From contig CABURR010000069.1 in NCBI GenBank assembly GCA_902493985.1, positions 1-9,471 of the forward strand: 9,471 bases of DNA, in the 5' to 3' direction. How positions within the stretch are numbered: the first letter of the stretch is position 1; the number at the start of each line of letters is the position of its first letter. This DNA comes from an uncultured Collinsella sp. Its GTDB lineage: Bacteria; Actinomycetota; Coriobacteriia; Coriobacteriales; Coriobacteriaceae. The notes beneath the pieces are model-generated. The model saw nothing but the letters and a program-made list of their open reading frames with translations, made no database searches and was not told the origin of the DNA. This document shows, piece by piece, positions 1 to 6,401 of the stretch. Position numbers and translations under genes: made by a program.

Positions 1-30
1 CGGAAACCTTCCTGCTTAAGGAAGGCATTG

Positions 31-54
31 CGAAATGACAACGTTGTCATTTCG
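31..54. promoter_or_regulatory. 24-bp perfect palindromic operator (LacI type)
   Basis: The half CGAAATGACAAC is followed directly by its exact reverse complement, centred on the CG at 42/43. LacI-family proteins bind such CG-centred palindromes. The inner 14 bases, TGACAACGTTGTCA, also fit the catabolite-responsive-element consensus TGWNANCGNTNWCA. The site lies about 170 bp upstream of the regulator at 214. That matches the place held by the paired sites at 5129-5166 relative to the second regulator. I infer that it is bound by regulator 1 or a relative and that it also controls a divergent operon to the left of the window. Confidence 0.8.
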
Positions 55-56
55 TT

Positions 57-73
57 AATGACAACGTAAGACA
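57..73. promoter_or_regulatory. Second, degenerate operator half-site
   Basis: The 11-mer AATGACAACGT of the main palindrome (from 34) recurs at 58-68. Its centre is 23 bp from the first, about two helical turns, so both would lie on one face of the DNA. The right half is poorly conserved. This matches the pair of sites 22 bp apart at 5129-5166. Inference: a cooperative secondary operator. Confidence 0.5.
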
Positions 74-106
74 TTTTTGGAAGAGCAACAAGGATATACG
101 GGTGAG

Positions 107-141
107 CGGTCGATATTGTCCGGTAAACGGTTGATTTGTCA
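107..141 (+). promoter_or_regulatory. Conserved block and -35 region upstream of regulator 1
   Basis: Positions 107-132 match 5212-5237, upstream of the other regulator, at 20 of 26 positions. The core TTGT(C/T)CGGTAA(A/G)CGGTT is at 116-132. It is followed by TTGTCA at 136-141, the counterpart of the clear -35 TTGACA at 5242-5247. A possible -10, TATGCT, is at 157-162, but the 15-bp spacer is short. The block may be an activator or second-repressor site, or retained ancestry from duplication. This placement argues against translation starting at the TTG at 136. Confidence 0.45.
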
Positions 142-213
142 GTCGGGCAGGTAGTGTATGCTAGAACTCAAAAAGCAAGCGATGCAAAACCGACTGGAGA
201 AGTAGTGGCAACG

Positions 214-1215
214 ATGGACAAGAAAAATGTCTCAATGAACGATGTGGCGATTGCTGCGGGTGTTTCTCTCAAGACGGTTTCGCGTGTGATCAACGAGCCC
301 GATAGCGTGCGAGAGTCGACACGCGATAAGGTTCATTCGGCCATGGAGGCGCTCGGGTTTCGAGCCAACTTTGCCGCGCGTTCGCTCAAGTTGGGCCGTT
401 ACGGGTGCATCGGCGTCGTGCTGTTCCACTTGTCGGGCGGTGCCGTGGACATGATCGACGGTATCGCCGATGCCGCCGAAGAGCGAGGCTTTGCTCTTAC
501 GATGATCAAAAAGCGGGCGGGGGAGAAGATGACCCTTGCCGAAGCGGCGCGTAGGATGTCGCAGCTCCCCGTCGACGGCATGATTTTCAACCTGCGCCAG
601 ATGGTCGATGACTTTGATACCTTTGAGGCGCCGAAAGACCTCAAGACGGTGATTATCACACCGATGGAACATCCTACCTGCTCTACCGTCAGTGACGACC
701 AAGAGGGCGGCGCGCGCATGGCGTGCGAGTACTTCTTGAACCACGGGCACAAGAACGTGTACTTCGTCTCTGGTAAGAAAGAGTCACTGTCGAGCCAGTG
801 CCGTATGAAAGGTTGGCGAGCGGCACTCGAGGCACGTGGCATTGAGCCGCCCGAGCCTCTGCAAGGCGATTGGAATGCGGATAGTGGCTATGCCGCGGGC
901 CTTGTGCTTGCCGATAAGCCCGATTGCACGGCGGTCCTCGCTGCTAACGACTGCATGGCAAACGGCGTGATGATGGCTCTACGTGACAAAGGGCTCAATG
1001 TGCCCGACGACGTGTCCGTGATCGGCTTCGACGATGAGCTCTACAAGACGATTCCCAACTCGATTCTGACGTCGGTGAAGTTTCGCCACCGCGAACTGGG
1101 CATCCGTGCGCTTAACGAGGTCGTCGCAGGTCTGGAAGCCCCGAGCTCCAGAAGTCGTACGCTCGTCTCGGGCGTGTTGGTCGAGCGTTCCAGCGTAAGG
1201 GATCTGCGGGCGTAG
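214..1215 (+). CDS. LacI-family transcriptional regulator 1
   Basis: A 333-residue cytoplasmic DNA-binding repressor of the LacI/GalR family. The N-terminal helix-turn-helix is at about residues 8-30 (DVAIAAGVSLKTVSRVIN), with recognition-helix residues L19 and K20. A hinge segment (ALGFRANFAARSLK) follows, then a periplasmic-binding-protein-like sugar-sensing domain with the family's VDGMIFN strand and a VIGFDDE segment near residue 270. It ends in VERSSVRDLRA. I chose the ATG at 214 because GGAGAAG lies 11 nt upstream and the protein then begins just before the HTH, as is usual. An upstream in-frame TTG at 136 coincides with the probable -35 box. The gene converges on the EIICB/GH1 operon and is followed 17 bp later by the hairpin array. 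By its position it most likely controls a divergent operon left of the window and possibly itself. The sugar effector cannot be read from the sequence. Confidence 0.93.
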   Translation: MDKKNVSMNDVAIAAGVSLKTVSRVINEPDSVRESTRDKVHSAMEALGFRANFAARSLKLGRYGCIGVVLFHLSGGAVDMIDGIADAAEERGFALTMIKKRAGEKMTLAEAARRMSQLPVDGMIFNLRQMVDDFDTFEAPKDLKTVIITPMEHPTCSTVSDDQEGGARMACEYFLNHGHKNVYFVSGKKESLSSQCRMKGWRAALEARGIEPPEPLQGDWNADSGYAAGLVLADKPDCTAVLAANDCMANGVMMALRDKGLNVPDDVSVIGFDDELYKTIPNSILTSVKFRHRELGIRALNEVVAGLEAPSSRSRTLVSGVLVERSSVRDLRA

Positions 1216-1232
1216 ACGTGCTCGGCCTGCTC

Positions 1233-1289
1233 GTCTAAATCTGTAACAGGTGGGACCCGAAAACTCGACTAGGTGTTATAGATTTAGAC
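1233..1289. repeat. 57-bp hairpin repeat, copy 1
   Basis: The arms are 1233-1248 (GTCTAAATCTGTAACA) and 1274-1289. They pair at 15 of 16 positions, and the remaining one is a G-U wobble on the plus strand. At arm positions 5-6 both arms carry A-T pairs where copy 6 has a C-G pair at position 5, so the stem is kept by double change. The centre is of the 'GGACCC...AAAACTCG' type shared with copies 4 and 6. Confidence 0.9.
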
Positions 1290-1313
1290 AATTCGGCCCG
1301 GCTTATTCCGTTT

Positions 1314-1370
1314 GTCTCGATCTGTAACAGTTAGGAGTGAAATGACCAGCCAGGTGTTACAGATCTAGAT
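1314..1370. repeat. 57-bp hairpin repeat, copy 2
   Basis: The arms are 1314-1329 (GTCTCGATCTGTAACA) and 1355-1370 (TGTTACAGATCTAGAT). They pair at 14 of 16 positions, plus one G-U wobble. The 25-bp centre is unlike the other copies. Confidence 0.88.
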
Positions 1371-1393
1371 TGATTGGATTGACCCATCTGTTT

Positions 1394-1450
1394 GTCTCGA
1401 TCTGTAACATCTAAGCGGTCAAAAGCGGTCTACATGTTACAGATTGAGAT
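1394..1450. repeat. 57-bp hairpin repeat, copy 3
   Basis: The arms are 1394-1409 and 1435-1450. They pair at 14 of 16 positions, and both exceptions are G-U wobbles on the plus strand, so the stem is fully pairable as RNA. The centre (GCGGTCAAAAGCGGTCTA) is of the type shared with copy 5. Confidence 0.88.
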
Positions 1451-1472
1451 TTTTGGCTTGGCCTGTGCGTTC

Positions 1473-1529
1473 ACCTCGATCTGTAACAGCTGGGACCCAA
1501 AAACTCGGCTAGATGTTACAGATTAAGAT
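1473..1529. repeat. 57-bp hairpin repeat, copy 4
   Basis: The arms are 1473-1488 (ACCTCGATCTGTAACA) and 1514-1529 (TGTTACAGATTAAGAT). They pair at 13 of 16 positions, plus one wobble. The centre is nearly identical to that of copy 6, 5 kb away (GACCCAAAAACTCGGCTAGA against GACCAAAAAACTCGGCTAGA). The flank GAACAGG at 1530-1536 is complementary to the left flank CCTGTTC of copy 6. Confidence 0.88.
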
Positions 1530-1556
1530 GAACAGGAGGACGGGTGCGGTCTAAAC

Positions 1557-1601
1557 AAAATGGCCCGCGCATCACGCATCGATGCACGGGCCATTTTTTT
1601 T
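1557..1601. terminator. Bidirectional rho-independent terminator
   Basis: A perfect 11-bp stem (AAAATGGCCCG at 1557-1567 with CGGGCCATTTT at 1587-1597) runs into a T run at 1594-1601 on the plus strand. On the minus strand it runs into TTTTGTTTAG. It lies 28 bp past the stop codon of the EIICB gene on the minus strand and past the array on the plus strand, so it can end both convergent transcripts. The loop contains a small palindrome, GCATCGATGC, at 1576-1585. Confidence 0.9.
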
Positions 1602-1628
1602 CTGCGAGCGGCAGGTGGCGTCAGCGTC

Positions 1629-3389
1629 TTATGCCTCGAGGTTTTCCTCGATCCAGGCGACGGCACCCTTGGGATCCTTAGTGAGGTCGATGTACTGTTT
1701 GCCCTTGGGCGACAGCAGCGTGATGCCCAGGCGGTCGGTGTCGGCCTTCATCTCGTTGTAATAGGTGCGAACCTGCGGAGCCAGGACGATGACGTTGTAC
1801 TGGTCCATGATGGCGTAGTGGCTGCCGTAGGCACCGGCGTTGGCGGTAATGTCGATGCCCAGCTCGTCGGCGCCTTCCTTAAGCGCGTTGGCGAGCAGTG
1901 CAGAGGTGCCGGCGCCAGCGCACAGAACCAGAACCCTCAGATCCTTGCCCTTAAGGGCGGACGGAGCTGCGGAGGCCTCAGTGGCAGAAGCGGTCTCGAC
2001 AACAGGAGCCTCAACGGCGGGGGCGGCAGCGGTCTTGACGGCCTTGGTCTCCTCGCCCTCTTCTTCGGCCAGGGTCTCGGCCTCCTGCTTGCACAGGACG
2101 TTGTCGTAGGCCTTGCAGAACGGGTAGTAGATTAAGAAGTCAACGACCAGCAGGACGACAACCAGGACCAGAGAGATCGGCTGGAAGTTGGTGTCGATGA
2201 AGGTGCCGATCGGTCCGGGGAGTGCCCACGGCATGGCATAGATAAAGCCGTTCATGCCCAAAAAGTCGATGAAGAACTTACCAATGAGGACGTTGGCCAC
2301 GGGGGCAAACAGGAACGGGATCAGGAAGTACGGGTTGAGGATGATGGGCGCGGCGAACAGCAGCGGCTCGTTGACGGCGAACATCACGGGTACGACAGAG
2401 GCTTTGCCGACGGCCTTGAGCTGCTTGGAGCGCATAAAGAGCAGGAAGATGATCGGGACAATGAACGTGGCGCCGGTGCCGCCGAGTTCGCCGATGTAGT
2501 TACCGAAGTTCTCGGTCAGGGCGAGGGCGGGGTGACCGCCGGCCTGCAGCGTGGCGAGGTTGGTGGTGATGTTGCCAAACAGCGCGGCGTTGAGGGCAGG
2601 CTTAACGACCGAGGGGCCGTGGATGCCCATGAACCAGAACAGCGGGATCATGAACCAGATGAGGGCGAGGCCGGCGTAGGAATCGGCAGCGGCGAACAGC
2701 GGGCTCACCAGCGTGGAGATGACGTTGGCAAACGGGACGGCCAAGCAGGTGCGGCAGATAACGTCGATGACGGCGACAAACAGGATGGAGAAGCTGAAGG
2801 CGAAGATGTCGCGGAAGTTCTGGGCGATGGCGCCGGGGACTTCTTTGGGCAGCTTGATGGTGATGTCTCGCTTAATGCAGAAGGCATAGATGTTGACCGT
2901 GGCAAATGCGGCGACAAAGGAGCTCAGTAGGCCCTTGGTGCCCATGTTGTCGGTAAAGAACACCGAGACATCGGCGCCGTCGATCTTGGCACTCGTCTGG
3001 GTAACGGCCAAGATGAGCATAGCGCACATGGCGGCGACCATGGTGCTCGTGGCGTTGATGGCCTTGCCGGCAGGCATGCGGCGGTTCTTGGAGCCGGTCA
3101 GCGCGCTTGCGGTGGTGCCGGCGACCATGATGCCCACGACGCCCATCGTGAAGTTGTAAACCTTGTTGCAGAAGTTCACGACGTCGACGTTCCACCAGTC
3201 GGGCAGCGTAAAGCCGCCGACCGTGGCGACAACGCCCGGCAGGGTCGAAATAAGCAGGAAGACAGAAGAAGACAGGATGATGGGCATTGCTGCCAAAAAG
3301 CCGTCTTTAATGGCCTGAAGGTAGATGTTCTTAGAGACCTTGTCGAAGTACGGCTGACCTTTCTCCAAGAACTTAACGATCGATTCCAT
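1629..3389 (-). CDS. lacE: PTS lactose/cellobiose-family EIICB permease
   Basis: A 586-residue membrane protein that imports a disaccharide and phosphorylates it on entry. The EIIC domain (about residues 1-430) starts with a LacE-like segment (FLEKGQPYFDKVSKNIYLQAIKDGF) and has multiple hydrophobic helices. It carries the conserved motifs GIHGPS (255-260) and NEPLLFAAP (340-348), which belong to the sugar site. An Ala/Glu/Pro-rich linker (about 436-478) joins it to an EIIB domain whose phosphorylated cysteine is C490, in VLCAGAGTS. The size and C-B fusion match LacE (about 570 residues) rather than the unfused CelB. AGGAG lies 8 nt before the ATG. The gene is second in an operon after the GH1 gene, separated by 176 nt that hold a strong hairpin. 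No EIIA gene is in the window, so the phosphate donor must come from elsewhere. The exact substrate (lactose, another beta-galactoside or a beta-glucoside) is inferred from the neighbouring LacG-like enzyme. Confidence 0.93.
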   Translation of the reverse strand: MESIVKFLEKGQPYFDKVSKNIYLQAIKDGFLAAMPIILSSSVFLLISTLPGVVATVGGFTLPDWWNVDVVNFCNKVYNFTMGVVGIMVAGTTASALTGSKNRRMPAGKAINATSTMVAAMCAMLILAVTQTSAKIDGADVSVFFTDNMGTKGLLSSFVAAFATVNIYAFCIKRDITIKLPKEVPGAIAQNFRDIFAFSFSILFVAVIDVICRTCLAVPFANVISTLVSPLFAAADSYAGLALIWFMIPLFWFMGIHGPSVVKPALNAALFGNITTNLATLQAGGHPALALTENFGNYIGELGGTGATFIVPIIFLLFMRSKQLKAVGKASVVPVMFAVNEPLLFAAPIILNPYFLIPFLFAPVANVLIGKFFIDFLGMNGFIYAMPWALPGPIGTFIDTNFQPISLVLVVVLLVVDFLIYYPFCKAYDNVLCKQEAETLAEEEGEETKAVKTAAAPAVEAPVVETASATEASAAPSALKGKDLRVLVLCAGAGTSALLANALKEGADELGIDITANAGAYGSHYAIMDQYNVIVLAPQVRTYYNEMKADTDRLGITLLSPKGKQYIDLTKDPKGAVAWIEENLEA

Positions 3390-3497
3390 AGTTCACGCTC
3401 CTCTTTGCATGAAATCTTAATGGCATGGACGTTGAAAACCTATATGGTCTCCCGCTTGCTAAAAGCCCGGGTGCAGGCGGGGCCGGTCCCAGGGGGA

Positions 3498-3544
3498 GAG
3501 AGGGGAGCGGCTGGGTTTGTATCGCATAGGGCCGCTCCCCTCTC
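3498..3544 (-). other. 14-bp GC hairpin between GH1 and EIICB genes
   Basis: GAGAGGGGAGCGGC at 3498-3511 is perfectly complementary to 3531-3544, with a 19-nt loop. It lies 22 nt past the GH1 stop codon and 108 nt before the EIICB start on the minus strand. No U-run follows directly; the next is only TTTT about 30 nt on, near 3465. It is therefore more likely a 3'-end stabiliser, processing site or leaky attenuator that sets GH1 above EIICB than a full terminator. The second operon has a comparable element at 8119-8150. Confidence 0.7.
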
Positions 3545-3565
3545 GGGGGAAAGCGAGGCGATGCG

Positions 3566-5008
3566 CTACTGCGCGTCCGCCATAGTGTCGGCGAGCTCCT
3601 TGTACCAGAGTGCCGACTGCTTGATGTAGCGTTTTTGCGTGTCGAAGTCGATGTAGAACAGGCCGTAGCGCTTGTTATAGCCATTGGCCCACGAGAACTG
3701 GTCCTGCAGGCTCCAGATAAAGTAGCCCTGGACGTCGACGCCCTCGGCGCGCGCCTGGAGCACCTTCTCCATGTGCTGGTCGACAAAGTCGATGCGCTCG
3801 GGATCGGCGACGATGCCGTTTGCGTCGGGCTCGGGGTCCTTGTGGCCCAGGCCGTTTTCGGTGATATAGATGACGGGGAGGTTGGGATAGGTGGCGCTGA
3901 TGCGCTTGAGCGTGTCGTAGAGGCCTTGCGGGTAGATGAGCCAATCCCAGTCGGTGGTGGGGATACCCGGCATATCGACCTGCTGCCCGACGCCCTTAAA
4001 CTTAAAGCACGAGGTGCCCTTGTCTCCGGTGCCGTTAAAGCTGTTGGTGGACTCGCCATCGTAGGCGGCGATAAACGCCGACTGATAGTAGTTGAGGCCG
4101 AACATATCGTTGCGGGGCGCCGCCTTGGCGAGCTCCTCCATGTCGCTGTCCTCAACCGTAAGCGTGGCGTTGTTGGCACGCAGAATCTCGTTGATGAGTG
4201 AGAGGGTGCGCGCGGAGTAGTGACCCAGGAAGGCGCCGTCCATGATGAAGTCGGTGTAGAAGGCGTTGTACAGGTCGGCGGCGTGCTGGTCGGCGGGCGA
4301 GTCTGTGGCAGGATATGCCGGCGTCAGGACGTTGACCATGCCAATGCGTCCGCCCAGGTGCTCGGTCTCGTCAAGATCCTTATACAGGTTGACGGCGCGG
4401 GCGTGGGCAACGAGCTCGTTGTGCTGGCTCTGGATGCCGCTCGTCACATCAAAGTGATGGTTGGGCGGGAAGTTGCCTTGGATGTATTGGGAGTGCGAGA
4501 GGCTGATGAGCTCGTTGATGGTGAACCAATTCTTGACCTCGCGGAACTCGCGGAAGCAGAACTCGGCATAGCGCACATAGGCGTCGACGGTCTTGCGGTT
4601 GAGCCAGTCGCCCTGGTTGAACAGGGCGGCGGGGGAGTCAAAGTGATGCAGGGACACATAGGGCTCGACGCCATACTTTTTGCAGCAGGCGAACAGCTCG
4701 TGGTAGTGCTTAACGCCCTCGGCGAGGGGCTCGGCATCGTCGCCGTTGGGGAAGATGCGGGTCCAGGCGATGGACACACGGATGGCGTTGAGTCCATGCT
4801 CGGCAGAAAGGCGGATATCCTCCTCGTAGCGGTTGTAGAAATCACTGGCCGGGTCGGGCAAAAAGCGACCCTGGGCGACAAGGTAATCGTCCCACATGGT
4901 CTTACCCTTGCCTGCCACCTTCGTGGAACCTTCCGTTTGGTACGCGGCGGTTGCGGCGCCCCAAACAAAGCCCTTCGGCAGCTGCTGTACGCGGTTTAGC
5001 AAAGACAT
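3566..5008 (-). CDS. lacG: GH1 6-phospho-beta-galactosidase-like enzyme
   Basis: A 480-residue cytoplasmic glycosidase of family GH1 that hydrolyses a 6-phosphorylated disaccharide made by the partner EIICB. The acid/base is E166 (WFTINE) and the nucleophile is E384 (YITENG). The loop WSLQDQFSWANGYNKRYG carries S439, K446 and Y448, the residues that hold the 6-phosphate in LacG (S428, K435, Y437 in the lactococcal enzyme). The Trp after that Ser (W440) is typical of 6-phospho-beta-galactosidases, whereas BglA-type 6-phospho-beta-glucosidases have a small residue there. The length matches LacG (about 470). Of two in-frame ATGs I chose 5008, since GAGGG lies 9 nt upstream; from the ATG at 5014 the gap would be only 3 nt. 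It is the first gene of the operon, divergent from regulator 2. Substrate choice between galacto and gluco forms is inferred and not certain. Confidence 0.93.
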   Translation of the reverse strand: MSLLNRVQQLPKGFVWGAATAAYQTEGSTKVAGKGKTMWDDYLVAQGRFLPDPASDFYNRYEEDIRLSAEHGLNAIRVSIAWTRIFPNGDDAEPLAEGVKHYHELFACCKKYGVEPYVSLHHFDSPAALFNQGDWLNRKTVDAYVRYAEFCFREFREVKNWFTINELISLSHSQYIQGNFPPNHHFDVTSGIQSQHNELVAHARAVNLYKDLDETEHLGGRIGMVNVLTPAYPATDSPADQHAADLYNAFYTDFIMDGAFLGHYSARTLSLINEILRANNATLTVEDSDMEELAKAAPRNDMFGLNYYQSAFIAAYDGESTNSFNGTGDKGTSCFKFKGVGQQVDMPGIPTTDWDWLIYPQGLYDTLKRISATYPNLPVIYITENGLGHKDPEPDANGIVADPERIDFVDQHMEKVLQARAEGVDVQGYFIWSLQDQFSWANGYNKRYGLFYIDFDTQKRYIKQSALWYKELADTMADAQ

Positions 5009-5128
5009 ATGCATACACCCTCTCGTCTCGCTGTTCGATATTGTGCGTTTGCGCTCAGGAGGCTCCCTGGTTAGCGTTCAGCGGTGAAAAAGCCCGATAA
5101 ACACTATCTTAAAATGATTAGAACCAAA

Positions 5129-5144
5129 ATGAGCACGTGAACAT
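5129..5144. promoter_or_regulatory. LacI-type operator A
   Basis: ATGAGCAC/GTGAACAT, centred on CG at 5136/5137, pairs at 6 of 8 half-site positions. It shares ATGAGCACGT exactly with the sites at 5151 and 5283. Its centre is 22 bp from operator B, so both lie on one helix face. The likely ligand is regulator 2, which is encoded next to it. Confidence 0.7.
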
Positions 5145-5150
5145 TTGACA

Positions 5151-5166
5151 ATGAGCACGTTAACAT
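5151..5166. promoter_or_regulatory. LacI-type operator B
   Basis: ATGAGCAC/GTTAACAT, centred at 5158/5159, is the second copy of the 10-mer ATGAGCACGT. Its right half is weaker (5 of 8). It probably acts together with operator A. Confidence 0.68.
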
Positions 5167-5211
5167 CCGGCTGGGATGTATAGAAACAAAACAACTTCAA
5201 ACAGCCGCGAA

Positions 5212-5237
5212 CGGTTGTATTTGTTCGGTAAGCGGTT
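5212..5237 (+). promoter_or_regulatory. Conserved block upstream of regulator 2
   Basis: This block matches 107-132 at 20 of 26 positions, with the core TTGTTCGGTAAGCGGTT at 5221-5237. It sits directly before the -35 box, as it does upstream of regulator 1. It is not palindromic. Its role is unknown; an activator or second-repressor site is possible. Confidence 0.45.
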
Positions 5238-5241
5238 TTGA

Positions 5242-5271
5242 TTGACAGAAGTTTTCATGTTGTGGTATATG
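5242..5271 (+). promoter_or_regulatory. Promoter of regulator 2
   Basis: A perfect -35 TTGACA at 5242-5247 and a -10 TATATG at 5266-5271 are separated by 18 bp. The expected transcript start is near 5278, just before operator C, which suggests that the regulator represses its own gene. Confidence 0.6.
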
Positions 5272-5282
5272 GCTCGGGTATC

Positions 5283-5298
5283 ATGAGCACGTTATCAA
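5283..5298. promoter_or_regulatory. LacI-type operator C
   Basis: ATGAGCAC/GTTATCAA, centred at 5290/5291, is the third exact copy of ATGAGCACGT. It lies just past the predicted transcript start of regulator 2. It is 132 bp from operator B, a spacing that allows looping between the two promoters. Confidence 0.65.
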
Positions 5299-5349
5299 TG
5301 TATGTACGATGCGCCATGGGCGCGGGGAATAGTTGGGAAGCAGGTTAGC

Positions 5350-6387
5350 GTGGAAGGCATGGCTCAGCAGACAAGGAATGGTCATTCGGCGAGCGCGGCA
5401 GAAGTTGCGGCGCTCGCTGGCGTGAGCCGCCAGACTGTGTCTCGCGTGGTCAACGGTATGCCCAACGTGACGGAAAAGACGCGCAAGCGTGTGCTGGCCG
5501 CCATGGAAGAGCTGGGCTTTCGTCCCAATTTTGCTGGAGCGGCGTTGCGCGGCGGGTCGTATCGTTCTATTGGCCTGTGCATGTACAACATCACACGTGT
5601 CGGTAACCTGGCGACGCTCGAGGGTATCATGCAAGCGGCGCGCGAGCACGATTTTGCCGTCACTATGATCGAGATGGGCGGCGACAAGCCCTATACACTT
5701 GCCGATGCCTCGCGCCGCATGGTCGAGCGACCCGTCGACGGCATGATTCTCAACATGAACCGCATGGCTCCCGATTTTGAGGAGTTTGTTCCCCAGCCGG
5801 GAGTGCGAACGGTCATCCTGTCCATGTATGCGCATCCGCGCTGCACGACGATCGACTCCGACCAGTATGGTTCGTGCGAGCTGTTGACCAATTATCTGCT
5901 GGAACATGGTCACTCGAATATGCGGTTTGTGGCGGGTCCGGAAAACTCGATTTCCTCGCGTTTTCGTGAGGCCGGTTGGCGCGATACGCTGGGTCGTGCT
6001 CATGTCGATGCCGCTCCGATGCTGCGTGGCGATTGGAGTGCGGACAGTGGGTACGCCATGGGCGAGCGGATTGCGGCCGAGGTGCTTGCCGGCGGGTCGC
6101 AGGCGCCGACTGCCGTGCTTGCGGCAAATGACCAGATGGCGCTGGGCGTTATCGCCGCGCTCGAGAACGCGGGCCTGTCCGTGCCCGACGACGTGAGCGT
6201 GGTTGGTATCGACGACGCACTCGAGGGACTTGTTCCTCACAATCGGCTGACGACGCTGCGATTTGATTTGCGCGGTGTCGGTAAGCTTGCGTTTGAGGCG
6301 GCGATTGGAGAGAGCTCGTCTATCGAGGCGATTCATGTGCCGAGTACGCTGGTCGAACGCTCGACTGTTAGGGACATACGGGGTTAG
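5350..6387 (+). CDS. LacI-family transcriptional regulator 2
   Basis: A repressor of about 345 residues of the LacI/GalR family, paralogous to the regulator at 214. The HTH (SAAEVAALAGVSRQTVSRVVN) is at about residues 15-35, with recognition residues R27 and Q28. A hinge (ELGFRPNFAGAALR) and a sugar-binding domain with VDGMILN and VVGIDDA segments follow. It ends in VERSTVRDIRG. The start is uncertain. I favour the GTG at 5350, which has GGGAAG 9 nt upstream. The ATG at 5359 is also possible. The ATG at 5302 has no ribosome site and falls within the short leader. The gene is divergent from the lacG-lacE operon, with three operators between them, so it is the likely local repressor of that operon and of itself. 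The 57-bp hairpin repeats begin 14 bp after its stop codon. Confidence 0.92.
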   Translation: MEGMAQQTRNGHSASAAEVAALAGVSRQTVSRVVNGMPNVTEKTRKRVLAAMEELGFRPNFAGAALRGGSYRSIGLCMYNITRVGNLATLEGIMQAAREHDFAVTMIEMGGDKPYTLADASRRMVERPVDGMILNMNRMAPDFEEFVPQPGVRTVILSMYAHPRCTTIDSDQYGSCELLTNYLLEHGHSNMRFVAGPENSISSRFREAGWRDTLGRAHVDAAPMLRGDWSADSGYAMGERIAAEVLAGGSQAPTAVLAANDQMALGVIAALENAGLSVPDDVSVVGIDDALEGLVPHNRLTTLRFDLRGVGKLAFEAAIGESSSIEAIHVPSTLVERSTVRDIRG

Positions 6388-6401
6388 GTCCTACTCCGTT
6401 T

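Larger units (their letters stand above)
1233..1529. repeat. Array of four 57-bp hairpin repeats (convergent gap)
   Basis: This array fills most of the 413-bp gene-free stretch 1216-1628. Four palindromic units start at 1233, 1314, 1394 and 1473, a period of 81, 80 and 79 bp. Each unit is a left arm close to GTCTCGATCTGTAACA, a 25-bp centre, and a right arm close to TGTTACAGATCGAGAC. Spacers are 22-24 bp and unrelated apart from a pyrimidine-rich end (GTTT or GTTC) before the next unit. The outermost ends, 1226-1248 and 1514-1536, are also inverted repeats of each other (20 of 23). Units could therefore fold as separate hairpins or pair across the array. It begins directly after the regulator stop codon and ends 27 bp before a bidirectional terminator. 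No coding frame is evident. It may be a REP-like element, a 3'-UTR structure or a protein-binding array. Confidence 0.9.
5009..5349. promoter_or_regulatory. Divergent control region, lacG operon / regulator 2
   Basis: This 341-bp gene-free stretch separates two divergent transcripts. It holds three copies of ATGAGCACGT, a conserved block shared with the upstream region of regulator 1, a good plus-strand promoter, and weaker signals for the minus-strand operon. A possible minus-strand -10 is TAAGAT at 5111-5106. The two operators at 5129-5166 cover the place of its -35, a layout that would give repression. No small reading frame with a ribosome site was seen. Confidence 0.7.

Noticed and set aside
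7..25. Small hairpin CCTTCC...GGAAGG at the left edge
   Set aside because: The stem is only 6 bp with no T run. It could be chance or the remains of something outside the window.
136..213. N-terminal extension of regulator 1 from a TTG start
   Set aside because: There is no ribosome site before the TTG, it overlaps a likely -35 box, and the ATG at 214 has GGAGAAG upstream and gives a normal LacI N-terminus.
1233..1529. CRISPR array
   Set aside because: The repeats are 57 bp with variable centres, the 22-24 bp gaps are shorter than usual spacers, there are only 2-4 units, and no cas gene is present.
3390..3497. A separate promoter for the first EIICB gene
   Set aside because: TATAGG-like bases exist on the minus strand but without a convincing -35. 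Read-through from the GH1 gene is simpler.
4220..4999. Long plus-strand frame opposite the first GH1 gene (also 7336-8112 opposite the second)
   Set aside because: These are shadows of high-GC coding sequence: Val/Gly/Ala-rich translations without motifs, while the minus strand carries complete GH1 catalytic signatures.
5302..5349. N-terminal extension of regulator 2 from the ATG at 5302
   Set aside because: No ribosome site precedes it, it begins a few bases after operator C in the leader, and the added residues are not typical of the family.
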